From VAZQ01 sp036557705 (GTDB lineage Bacteria > Pseudomonadota > Alphaproteobacteria > Rhizobiales > Xanthobacteraceae), in contig DATBHB010000037.1 in NCBI GenBank assembly GCA_036557705.1, positions 1 through 64,000 of the forward strand: a stretch of 64,000 bases of DNA, read 5' to 3'. The translations under genes and the position numbers were made by a program. Shown here in pieces: positions 27,691 to 35,799 of the stretch; the first letter of the stretch is position 1; every line of letters begins with the position of its first letter. The notes under the pieces were generated by a model that worked only from the letters and a program-made list of their open reading frames with translations, did no database searches and was not told where the DNA came from.

Positions 27691-29118
27691 ATGGGCGAAG
27701 CAGTACCAGAACTGCTGGAGAGGATAGCCAATGGACCCTCGTTGGCTGAGGTCTGGGACTCGTCTCGCAAGCTCATGCGCGACAAGGGGCGCGGGAAGGC
27801 GGCCGACGATCCGTTACTGTTTCGCGGGCTGCGTCGGCTGAGCGAGTGGTCTGCCCGAGGCAGCGACGTTCACCGACTTGTTGCGATCGATCTGTTGGTC
27901 AGAATCCCTGCATCAATCCGAAAGATAGCGCGGGCTGCACAGCCGCTCCGACAGGAAGCCTTACGGTTACCCATACCACCGCTTTCAGTGATAGCGGAAA
28001 AGAAGGATTTACCCGACGGAGCAGAGCCTGCTGAAGTCAGAGAGAATGTTGCACAAGCGCTAGCGGATGCGACTGGTGATTGGGTTCTCCCCTACGCCGT
28101 TCGGGGCATCGCCGAAGAGGATCGATCGCAAAGATGCCGCGTCGCCCTCGCCGCTCAAATTGCTCAGCGTACCCCCGACATAGATGAATGGTTCGAGCGA
28201 ATTCTCAAAGAAAGCACAATTCAGAGTCTATCCGATAAGGCTGGTAAGGACGCTGCGGCTGCACGGCTGAGAGATATCGCCCTCGCATTCGCCGATACAA
28301 TCCGCACTCAACGTTATCGCTTAAAGGTATCGGCTCGCGCAGGTCGGTTGCTTTCCGATCTCGCCGGCGCCCTCGTTCCGCTTGGTCCAAGAGACAACTT
28401 GCCCAAGCACCTTACCGACGCAGCAAGCGCTACGGTGGCATTGTTAGATGAGCTGCTGGCGGTACGCCTGACTTTGATGGATGAGGCCGAATTGTATCAG
28501 GTGCTTGAACCCCTCAGGAGGTGGTGGGCGCCGAGTAGATATCCGGCAAACTTGGAGCAGGCGCTTACTCCGATCATTGATAAGATCATCGCCGGAATCG
28601 TTTTTCGCGCGCGCAGTGGGCAAACATCCGACAGTCTGATGCAACGCCTCAGGCAGGCGATGAATGATGTCAACGAAACCAGACGCAGATTATCTGCGCT
28701 TGCCAGCAGTGAAACAGGTCTTTCGCCGGAAGTACAAGATTGGCTCCTCAGAATAGAGCGCAAACCGTCGAGCGCCGCGTCCAGTCAATCCCGCTTGCTC
28801 ACAGCCGTTGCCGAGCAAAACTTCGTCCTCGCCTTTGCGCCAGCATTCCTTTTGGCCGAAGAGGGCGCGACTGCCGGGCACCACAATCCAGATGCGGCTC
28901 GGCTTGCGGAACTGGTAAAGAGCATTGGCGCCCAATTTGGGTTGGCTGTGATCGGCAAGGTCGGCGACGTGGTGGAATACTCGCCTTCGACACACGAGCA
29001 TGTTGACGGTGGGCTGCCCAGTGAACGGCGCGTAATTTTGGTGCACCCGCCTGTCCTGCGGAGGCGAGCCGATGGCGGAAGCGATATCATCATGAGGGGT
29101 CTAGTCAGATCGGCCTGA
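27691..29118 (+). CDS. Hypothetical protein with GrpE-like C-terminal tail, partner of an Hsp70-like ATPase
   Basis: 475 residues, family not firmly recognised. The N-terminal two thirds are alpha-helical with possible HEAT-like repeats (VRENVAQALADATGDWVLPYA; RCRVALAAQIAQ). The last about 100 residues (GAQFGLAVIGKVGDVVEYSP then THEHVDGGLPSERRVILVHP and IIMRGLVRSA) resemble the beta-domain tail of GrpE nucleotide exchange factors (GxVVxFDPxxHE...VxVxxPG). It is followed after 25 bases by an Hsp70/actin-fold ATPase, which supports a GrpE-DnaK-like pair. Base composition and codon use look less GC-rich than in the flanking chromosome. Cytoplasmic; substrate unknown. Confidence 0.7.
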   Translation: MGEAVPELLERIANGPSLAEVWDSSRKLMRDKGRGKAADDPLLFRGLRRLSEWSARGSDVHRLVAIDLLVRIPASIRKIARAAQPLRQEALRLPIPPLSVIAEKKDLPDGAEPAEVRENVAQALADATGDWVLPYAVRGIAEEDRSQRCRVALAAQIAQRTPDIDEWFERILKESTIQSLSDKAGKDAAAARLRDIALAFADTIRTQRYRLKVSARAGRLLSDLAGALVPLGPRDNLPKHLTDAASATVALLDELLAVRLTLMDEAELYQVLEPLRRWWAPSRYPANLEQALTPIIDKIIAGIVFRARSGQTSDSLMQRLRQAMNDVNETRRRLSALASSETGLSPEVQDWLLRIERKPSSAASSQSRLLTAVAEQNFVLAFAPAFLLAEEGATAGHHNPDAARLAELVKSIGAQFGLAVIGKVGDVVEYSPSTHEHVDGGLPSERRVILVHPPVLRRRADGGSDIIMRGLVRSA

Positions 29119-29143
29119 ACGCATCAGATGCTGGGGAATGCTA

Positions 29144-30918
29144 ATGGATAAGCAAATCGCACTCACCTTGATCGAGAGCCTCCTTCAACGGTTGAACCGT
29201 GATGGAAATCATTTTCATCTTCCCGAAGGACGGCTGTCGCAAAACGAAGTGATCGCGCTGCGCTCTTTGGCTGGGATTCCAGAGCCGACTGCGCCAGAGG
29301 AGGCGCAGTCCATTATTGCAGCCAAACCTGCGCCGTCGCTCGATCTGTCGGCTCTTTCGCGGCCAAGTTTGCAGGAGGATCAAATAAGGCTTTGCCTCGA
29401 CTTCGGCACGGCGATGTCGAAGGCTTGGGCCTGCGGCTCTTTATTGGAGAAAACGTTTCCGCTCGTCCTTGGCCGCCCCGCTGACGGTATTGATGTACTC
29501 GCCGCGCCCTCATCGATCTTCATTTCCAAAACAGGGCATTTATATTTCGGTGCCGCCGCGGAGCGCCAACATGAATCGGAAATTCATCTCGGCCGACAGC
29601 GTTTTGACAACATCAAGAGGCTGCTCAGCGACCACGAACCAGGGCTCGATCTTGATGAGGTGCCCCTTGAAGTTGGAATTGATCCAACCGATGCGGGATT
29701 AACAAAAGGTGATCTAGTCGTTCTATATCTGGCATGGCTTACTGACATGGCACTGAAGGCGCTGTACGCCGCGATAGAGGATCAAGCGCCCGAGGTCTTA
29801 TCTGAATACCCTAATCTGCGTTCAATCTGCCGACGATTCGCGATCCCATGCTTCGAGCATGCCGTAGATGATGTCCCAAGTTCCGTGCGCGCCAAATGGG
29901 CAGAAAAGGTCATGGTGTCCGCGCTCAAGCGTGCTCAGATCGTCGCAGACACATTTGGTTCGCGATGGGACACCCTCACCGCGGCGGAAGCAAAATCAGT
30001 TTTGCAGTCGGTCAGAGAGATCGATCTATCGTCCTTGAGAATGTTCTGCATTCAGCAGTCGGTGCGCGAGCCGGTCGCCGCGGGAGCAACCCGATTTCGG
30101 GATCACTTTGCCGGCCAGGATGTCGCAAGGCGCCTCATGCTCGTTGTCGATGCCGGCGCAGGGACGACCGATTTTGCGCTCTTCCAATCATTCACCCCGC
30201 CGGGCAGTGACGAAACATCTTTTGCTCTGATCTCGAATGCGGTTCGTATGTCGCGTATGGCAGGAAATCGAGTTGATGCCGTGCTGCGACCCCTCGTGCT
30301 CAGAGCATGCAACGTCCATCCAGAGAACGGGAGTCCGTGGAGTGAAGAAGACTTCTCGATTATAAAGGCCGACCTCAGCTCACAAATCAGGGTGCTCAAG
30401 CAGCAACTATTTTCGGCGAGTAGTGTGTCTATTTCTCTACGACCGGGGCATCTGGCGTGTTGAAGCTGAGCGATCTCGAACAGGACTCCACCTATCAAGA
30501 ACTGGGACGTAATCTCCTTGTGCAGCGCGATTTGCTGTTCCGCAACGCTCTCTCTGAGGAAACTTTGGAAGACTTCCGGATGATGGTGAGCCGAGTCGGT
30601 GGCCGAGCCATGCCGGTCTATGTACTCCTCACCGGCGGATCGGCAAGACTGCCAATGGTACAGGCCATCGCGAGCGGCACGCTCAATATCGGAGGCGCAA
30701 AGTTTGAGTTCAAGCAAATTACTGACATTCCGCGATGGATTGTGGAACTCCCACGCGCACTCTCGGACCTCACGGCCCGAGAGTTTCCACAGTGCGCCGT
30801 AGCGATTGGCGGCTCTGCGCCCGAGTTGCCAAAGGAACAGAAAAACCTTCTCGCGCCAATCACAGCACCGGCGGCAGGCGTTCGCGTACTTGAACGATAT
30901 CAAGTACAGGGGACTTGA
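29144..30918 (+). pseudogene. Hsp70/actin-fold ATPase, interrupted by one frameshift
   Basis: Two consecutive frames together make one about 591-residue Hsp70-like ATPase. The first (to 30463) carries phosphate-1 motif IRLCLDFGTAMSKAWA and phosphate-2 motif LMLVVDAGAGTTDFALFQS. The second (from about 30450) carries the adenosine motif PVYVLLTGGSARLPMVQAI. In the first frame the sequence SVSISLRPG is followed by HLAC and a stop at 30461. Adding one G to the GGGG run near 30445 restores RPGASGVLKLSDLEQDSTYQ, so a one-base deletion is the simplest cause. Start ATG 29144 has GGGGA six bases upstream. Coupled to the gene at 27691; convergent with tcmP. Confidence 0.75.
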
Positions 30919-30924
30919 GCCGAG

Positions 30925-32088
30925 TTATCGGGCCTTTTGCACCCTATACTCGGGTTGAGGAACGCGCTTGCTCCTTTCCCAATCGGGTATCACCAACAAC
31001 CCATGCCGCCGGAGCTGAGCCGTGATTCTGTTCACGTCGCTGTGCCTGACGACAAGTCGGGCAAGGATTTGGGGCCACAAGTCGTGATATCGGATGGTGG
31101 ACGGAGCGTCGGGCGTGAGCCTTAGCAGTAGCGCCGTCGCATGCTGCCGCTGGCCTTCTAGGAAGGCGGCCAACTCATTGGGCGCCATGTCGTGCAGTGA
31201 CTCGAAAATCTCGCGTTGGCCGGTGGTCGCTTCTGCATGCCTGACCTTACCGGTGGCTCGTGCCTTCGACTGTTCTTCGAGAGCCTTTATCTGGCTGTCA
31301 CGAAACACCTCTATGCCGATCGGGTGGCGGGTGGCGTAGAAAAGACAATAGAGTGGTCGGTCTTTTACTGGCCTCAGAACTGTCGTCTCGGCAACGTAGC
31401 GGTACTGTCCGAGCCTCACGAGGCACTCAGAAAACGCTTCCACCAAGATCGCCTTACGCACATCTGGGCTGGCGCCATCACGTTCAGCTGCCTGAAGCCG
31501 TTGGCGCCAATCACCGAACGGGATCAGCTCGTTTAATCCTGCGACCACCGCGGGGTCCCTGATGCTTGCTGCACGATTGATGAAGTCAAACATGAAGTTG
31601 AAAATGACCTCCGAATTGGCGCGTCGTAGGAGTGGCGCGAGGGCCGTAAGCGGCAACCGCCAGCCTTTGGGGTCAATAAGGAAAAACGCGAAGGCATCTG
31701 TAGGAATTTCAGAAAGAATGTTGGGCAGCACCGTTAGGAAATCGCCCTCGTAGGTTCTTACGGTGATGTCCGGATATCGGCTCGGGATGCTTGCCAATTT
31801 GTTGTAAGCATCCGGGTCGCGTTCGACGAGATGTGCCGACATGTGCACATCACGGCCGGAGGCTTTCCACGAGTTCTTCGCTCTGCTTAGCGCGTTCAAA
31901 GCGACTCCAAAGGAGGTATCCTGAAAATCCTCGTGCGCGCTTTGCCAAGGTCCAGCAAATCCATCGATATAGACGACATGCGGATACTGGCTGGCAGTTT
32001 TGTGAGCGAGTCTTTCGAGATAGCTCTCAAGGAAGACATGCTTCACATACGATTGCTCGCGGTCCTTGTAGTCTTCGATGGTAACCAT
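30925..32088 (-). CDS. tcmP: Three-Cys-motif partner protein TcmP
   Basis: 387 residues from MVTIEDYKDREQSYVKHVFL. It matches the three-Cys-motif partner family (TIGR04474): HVVYIDGFAGPWQS, a methyltransferase-like stretch AHLVERDPDAYNKLASI, AFFLIDPKGWRLPLTALAPLL and FNFMFDFINRAAS. By definition of the family it pairs with a Gp37/Gp68 protein; that partner is encoded immediately upstream. The partner's stop and this ATG are one base apart (TGA-C-ATG), which fixes the start and indicates translational coupling. The C-terminus (residues 280-387) looks like a winged-helix region. Molecular activity is not established. Confidence 0.9.
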   Translation of the reverse strand: MVTIEDYKDREQSYVKHVFLESYLERLAHKTASQYPHVVYIDGFAGPWQSAHEDFQDTSFGVALNALSRAKNSWKASGRDVHMSAHLVERDPDAYNKLASIPSRYPDITVRTYEGDFLTVLPNILSEIPTDAFAFFLIDPKGWRLPLTALAPLLRRANSEVIFNFMFDFINRAASIRDPAVVAGLNELIPFGDWRQRLQAAERDGASPDVRKAILVEAFSECLVRLGQYRYVAETTVLRPVKDRPLYCLFYATRHPIGIEVFRDSQIKALEEQSKARATGKVRHAEATTGQREIFESLHDMAPNELAAFLEGQRQHATALLLRLTPDAPSTIRYHDLWPQILARLVVRHSDVNRITAQLRRHGLLVIPDWERSKRVPQPEYRVQKAR

Positions 32089-32089
32089 G

Positions 32090-32836
32090 TCATTCGGCTG
32101 CCACCGCAAAAGATGACGAGAGGGGAAAATCGTTCCACTCCCGCCCGTCCAGTTCTCGTCCACCAGATTTCGGTCGCAGGCCGCCCCACTGTTTAAAGAA
32201 AAATGCAACGTGCTGCGCGACGCATTGATCACGTATGTCGCGCACCCAGTCCGGGCGCATTTCGCGAGCAGAAGGCCCGCTCTCTCCACCGACTATCACC
32301 CAAGCGATGCCGGAAAGTTCCAATTCTCCAACGGGCGCTATTAAGGGCTCAATGGACAGAAACCGCACAGCCACCGGGGCATCCTGCAAGTGTCGTATTC
32401 GCGACTTGCGGGCGCCATCTTCCACTGAGACGCCGAGCCAGATGTGCGGTGGACTCTGCGAGCCACCGTACCGGCGACGCAGGAAGTTGCGCATTAGCGA
32501 TGACCGTTTGGTCAATACCTGAAACGTATGCCAATGCGCTTGCTCCATCGCGTCGAACACGCGCGAGATGAATTCTGCTGGAATTTCCTTATGGAAGAGG
32601 TCACTCATTGAATTGACGAAGACCATCCGTGGCTTTTGCCAGCTCAGCGGCTGGTCCAGTCGCTCTGGGCGCAGCGTCAGATCAAAGCCATTCTCGAAGG
32701 GATGCCCCCCCGTGCCTCGGAAGCGCTCTGAGAAGCGCTCTGCATAACAGTGATCGCAGCCGGCGCTGATCTTGGTGCAGCCGGTTACGGGATTCCACGT
32801 GGTATCAGTCCACTCGATCGCGGTGGCATTGGGCAT
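32090..32836 (-). CDS. Phage Gp37/Gp68 family (DUF5131) three-Cys-motif protein
   Basis: 248 residues, PF07505 type. The N-terminal signature IEWTDTTWNPVTGCTKISAGC continues with DHCYAERFSERFRG, giving the three-cysteine motif of a radical-SAM-like fold (C-x6-C-x2-C). Then MVFVNSMSDLFH, FQVLTKRSSLM, IWLGVSVEDG, FLSIEPLIAPVG and WVIVGGESGP follow in the usual order. Found in phages and accessory islands, generally beside TcmP, as here. An iron-sulfur cluster is likely; the reaction is unknown. Confidence 0.93.
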   Translation of the reverse strand: MPNATAIEWTDTTWNPVTGCTKISAGCDHCYAERFSERFRGTGGHPFENGFDLTLRPERLDQPLSWQKPRMVFVNSMSDLFHKEIPAEFISRVFDAMEQAHWHTFQVLTKRSSLMRNFLRRRYGGSQSPPHIWLGVSVEDGARKSRIRHLQDAPVAVRFLSIEPLIAPVGELELSGIAWVIVGGESGPSAREMRPDWVRDIRDQCVAQHVAFFFKQWGGLRPKSGGRELDGREWNDFPLSSSFAVAAE

Positions 32837-32864
32837 TGGCTTGCTCAGGATTGGCTTCGGGCCA

Positions 32865-33656
32865 TCATCGGGAAGCGGCCTTACTTTTCCCTTGCCCTGC
32901 CCCTTTGAATGCCCCGATCGTTTCGATCTCCGTCACCAGATAGCTCGCGAACGCGACCAGCCGTGCTGCCGAGAGGCGGTCAAAATCTCGCTCGCGGTGG
33001 CCGGGTGGGTTCTTGCAGTACCCGATTCCGCCCGAGAACAAGTCCATCAAGCCTACACGTTCCCCCCTGTCAGCGTCCCGATCGGTGAGGGGACCGGTAT
33101 CGGGATTCAACGCTGCTTGCATCAGCTTCCGTCCAATGTCGCTGTTCGACATCCCTGCTGCTGTACGAACCGCGACCTCCACCTCCTTGAAGGACTGGAA
33201 CACGGCCACATCATAATCGCCACGCATGAACATCGGCCGCACCTTTTCCGCGAGCGCCGGATGCAGTAACGCGCTCGGCAGCAGACTCCCTTGACGGTAC
33301 GCCTCCAGATCGGCCGCAGTTCGAAGCGCCGCCCCCTTGCGTGTGAGGCAAAACCATCCGTTGGGCTGGTCGGGGTCCGGCATCAACAATCCTTCGTTCT
33401 GTAGCCATTGCCACGCCTCCGTTATGGCTCGACCCACCTCCATACGCCGGTGCTGCGGGTATGCTGGCGTGTTCGTGTTCCACAGAGGCATCTCAAGATT
33501 GGAAAGAGCCACGCGCGGGACACGTTCTTGCTGGATCAGTTGCAGGAGCAGGATGCCCACATCTTCCGGCGCCATGGCCAGGAGGGATTGGGCATCGGGG
33601 ATGAAGTCGATAAGGCCCGGCACGGAAGCCCTCATGCTGCTTGATTCGGCCAGCAT
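32865..33656 (-). CDS. TIGR02391 family protein with Ymh-type HEPN domain
   Basis: About 263 residues. The C-terminal 120 match the Ymh/HEPN family (PF09509): LHPALAEKVRPMFMRGDYDV, AVFQSFKEVEVAVRTAAGM, GRKLMQAALNPDTGPL and GLMDLFSGGIGYCKNPPGHR. The HEPN R-x4-H signature (usually RNPxxH) appears here as KNPPGH, with Lys in place of Arg. The N-terminal part (LLAMAPEDVGILLLQLIQQE) is a winged-helix-like region. HEPN proteins are frequently RNases in abortive-infection modules; activity here is inferred and the Arg change may affect it. Start uncertain (33656 or 33635). 28 bases upstream of the Gp37/Gp68 gene. Confidence 0.85.
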   Translation of the reverse strand: MLAESSSMRASVPGLIDFIPDAQSLLAMAPEDVGILLLQLIQQERVPRVALSNLEMPLWNTNTPAYPQHRRMEVGRAITEAWQWLQNEGLLMPDPDQPNGWFCLTRKGAALRTAADLEAYRQGSLLPSALLHPALAEKVRPMFMRGDYDVAVFQSFKEVEVAVRTAAGMSNSDIGRKLMQAALNPDTGPLTDRDADRGERVGLMDLFSGGIGYCKNPPGHRERDFDRLSAARLVAFASYLVTEIETIGAFKGAGQGKSKAASR

Positions 33657-33773
33657 GTTCGCATTTTGTTCGCTCCGCTGTCGAGACCCCGCGCCGTGCG
33701 GACTGAAGTACGGCAGCGTGAGTAGCGCGGGGACCTGACAGCAATTAGGGTGCCACAATGGCGACTATAGAGG

Positions 33774-35112
33774 TTGGGCGCCCACAGAGCGGGGCTGGGG
33801 CCTTCCCCGATAGGGCAGCGGGTCACGCTGCCCGGCCATTTCCCCGAGCCGGTAGTCCTTGAGGCCGTGCGCCCGATTGGCGCCGGCTATGAGTGCCGCG
33901 TCCGCCTCCCCGACGGCTCACCGGATGAGGCGATTCTCTCAGCCGATGAGGCAGAGCTGCTGTTCGGGCAGGCGACCGCCGCAGGCACCAAGGTCGCGCC
34001 GGCCGAACCCGATAAGTTGCGCTTGCTGGTCGAGTCGGCGCGCATCCGATTGGCCTATACGCACGATCGCCATTTCGCAGTCAGCCTGTCGGGCATTCGC
34101 ACCCTCCCCCACCACATCGAGGCGGTTTACATGAAGATGCTGCCGCAACCGCGGCTGCGCTTTCTGCTCGCCGACGATCCCGGCGCCGGCAAGACAATCA
34201 TGGCCGGGCTCTTCATCAAGGAGATGAAACTCCGGGAAGCGATTGACCGCATCCTTATCCTCTGCCCGGCTCCGCTGACAATCCAATGGCAGGACGAGCT
34301 GCTGCGCTGGTTCAACGAGCCGTTCGACATCGTTTTCTCCGCGGTAGACCAGCAGCAATTGGTCAACCCTTGGCAGCGTGCTTCGCAAGTCATCGCTTCG
34401 CTGGACTATGCCAAGCAGGATTCGGTGCGCGAGCGCGTTTCGCACGAGCTTGTCATCATCGACGAAGCGCACAAGTGCAGCGCGTACACAAAGAGTGCAG
34501 CTGGACGCGCGGATGAAATAGAGAAAACGAAGCGCTATCAGCTGGCTGAGCACCTCACTGCTCTCGCTGATCACATCCTATTGCTGACCCCCACTCCGCA
34601 TCACGGGGATGACGACCGCTTCTCTCACTTCGTTCGCTTGATCGATCCCGACGTATTTCCCGAACCGCACCGGGTCGGCGATAAAGCGAGAGAAATCCGT
34701 CGCGACGTTTTGCGGCTTGGACCCGACTGTCCTTGGGCATTGCGTCGCTCAAAGAAGACTTGCGCGATCTGCGAGGCCGCCGCCTGTTCCCCGATCGTCA
34801 CACGCATACGGTAACATTCCGACTGAGCCTTCAGGAGTACGATCTCTACAAATCGGTTACCGCGTACATCAATCAATTCATGCCGCAAGGAAGCGGACGC
34901 AAACAGGGCAGCGTCGCTTTGGCGCGAACTGTGTTCCAGCGCCGGTTGGCCAGTTCGACAATGGCGATTTACGAGTCTTTGCGACGCCGACTTGAACGGC
35001 AGCAGTCTCTTCTGAATGAGCTGGAGAACCTAACACCAGCGCAGCGCGCCCGGAGACTGGCACAAATTCAAGGACGGCTAATCGATGTCGAGCAAGATGA
35101 AGACGATTTGAA
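33774..35112 (+). pseudogene. SNF2/HepA-like helicase, frameshifted and truncated
   Basis: N-terminal part of a large DEAD/SNF2-type ATPase. Frame one carries IGQRVTLPGHFPEPVVLEAV, Walker A in LLADDPGAGKTIMAGLFIKE, LILCPAPLTIQWQDEL, the DEAH box VIIDEAHK and motif III LLLTPTPHHGDD. At about 34748 the frame breaks inside ALRRSKKTC; the +1 frame continues SLKEDLRDLRGRRLFPDRHT and HTVTFRLSLQEYDLYKSV to DVEQDEDDLK. One missing C (CGCCTCAAA to CGCTCAAA) explains it. Homology stops at about 35112, where a minus-strand nuoB remnant begins, so the second RecA domain and C-terminus are lost. No good start: TTG at 33774, or an out-of-frame ATG at 33758. Non-functional as it stands. Confidence 0.8.
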
Positions 35113-35135
35113 ACCGCACGCCCGCGCCGCGACGG

Positions 35136-35455
35136 CTACCGCTCCATCGTGCCGGTGCGGCGAATCCTCTTCTGCAGGAGCAGCACGCGTAGAGCAGCCC
35201 TTCCGCCGTGGGCGGACAGCCCGGCACGTAGACATCGACCGGAATGATCCGGTCGCAGCCGCGGACCACCAAATAGGAATAGTGATAATAGCCGCCGCCG
35301 TTACCACGTAACGGGCTCCGGCATCTGGTCGTAGGCCTTACGCAGCTGCTCATCTTCTTGCAAATGTCGGCCACGATCATCACGTGCGACTGAAGCGGGC
35401 TTGCCCGCGGCGCAAAGCCGAAGCGCTCGGCGTTGTAGCAGGGCATCGACGCTCC
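35136..35455 (-). pseudogene. nuoB: Decayed nuoB (NADH-quinone oxidoreductase subunit B) fragment
   Basis: Minus-strand pieces of NuoB in shifting frames: SMPCYNAERFGFAPRASPLQ, then LRKAYDQMPEP, then NGGGYYHYSYLVVRGCDRII and PVDVYVPGCPPTAEGLLYA, then VLLLQKRIRRTGTMER and the natural stop (TAG at 35136-35138). Frames change after ICKKMSS and after LLYA (each one base short), and the stretch between QMPEP and NGGG is shortened, removing the GSCA cysteine that binds the N2 cluster. The N-terminal third with the CC pair is absent. Clearly a pseudogene; a working copy must lie elsewhere. Confidence 0.82.
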
Positions 35456-35670
35456 ACCCAGTCGTGCATGACGTGGGGCGTGATCCGGCCGCGTTCGAGG
35501 CGGACAAGGCCGTAGCGTTCCATGGTCCGCAGCGTGCGCGACAGGTTCGACTTCGCCTTGCCGGTGATCCGCGCCAGCTCGTCGAGCGAGCCCGGCGCCT
35601 TCTCGGCAATCACGCGCAGTGGTTCCCTCACAAACCGGGGGCCAAGACGGACGGGCTCATTGCCGCCAGG
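35456..35670 (-). pseudogene. Fragment of an HTH transcriptional regulator (MarR/HVO_A0114-like)
   Basis: About 70 codons read VRLGPRFVREPLRVIAEKAP, GSLDELARITGKAKSNLSRT, LRTMERYGLVRLERG, then ITPHVMHDWV. This is a winged-helix N-terminal half of the kind found in MarR-like/HVO_A0114 DNA-binding proteins. It runs without a break into the nuoB remnant at about 35455, so it has lost its C-terminus, and no start codon with a ribosome site is seen. Confidence 0.55.
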
Positions 35671-35750
35671 GTGCTGGAAAGTCTGTCACGAATGCCGGTC
35701 CGCAACTGCGAACGCGTCCTGGCACCCCGCCATCGCTGTTTAGCTGCAAT

Positions 35751-35785
35751 CAAGCGGGGCATTTGCTTTGCAAATGCCCCGCTTG
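35751..35785 (-). terminator. Strong hairpin terminator of the VOC gene
   Basis: Perfect 16-bp stem, CAAGCGGGGCATTTGC / GCAAATGCCCCGCTTG, with a three-base loop, 15 bases past the VOC gene stop. No T-run beyond the stem; it probably also blocks transcription from the decayed region on the other side. Confidence 0.7.
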
Positions 35786-35799
35786 CTGAAGAGAGCGCG

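Noticed and set aside
35078..35446. Functional NuoB gene
   Set aside because: Frame changes, an internal deletion of a cluster cysteine and loss of the N-terminal third rule it out.
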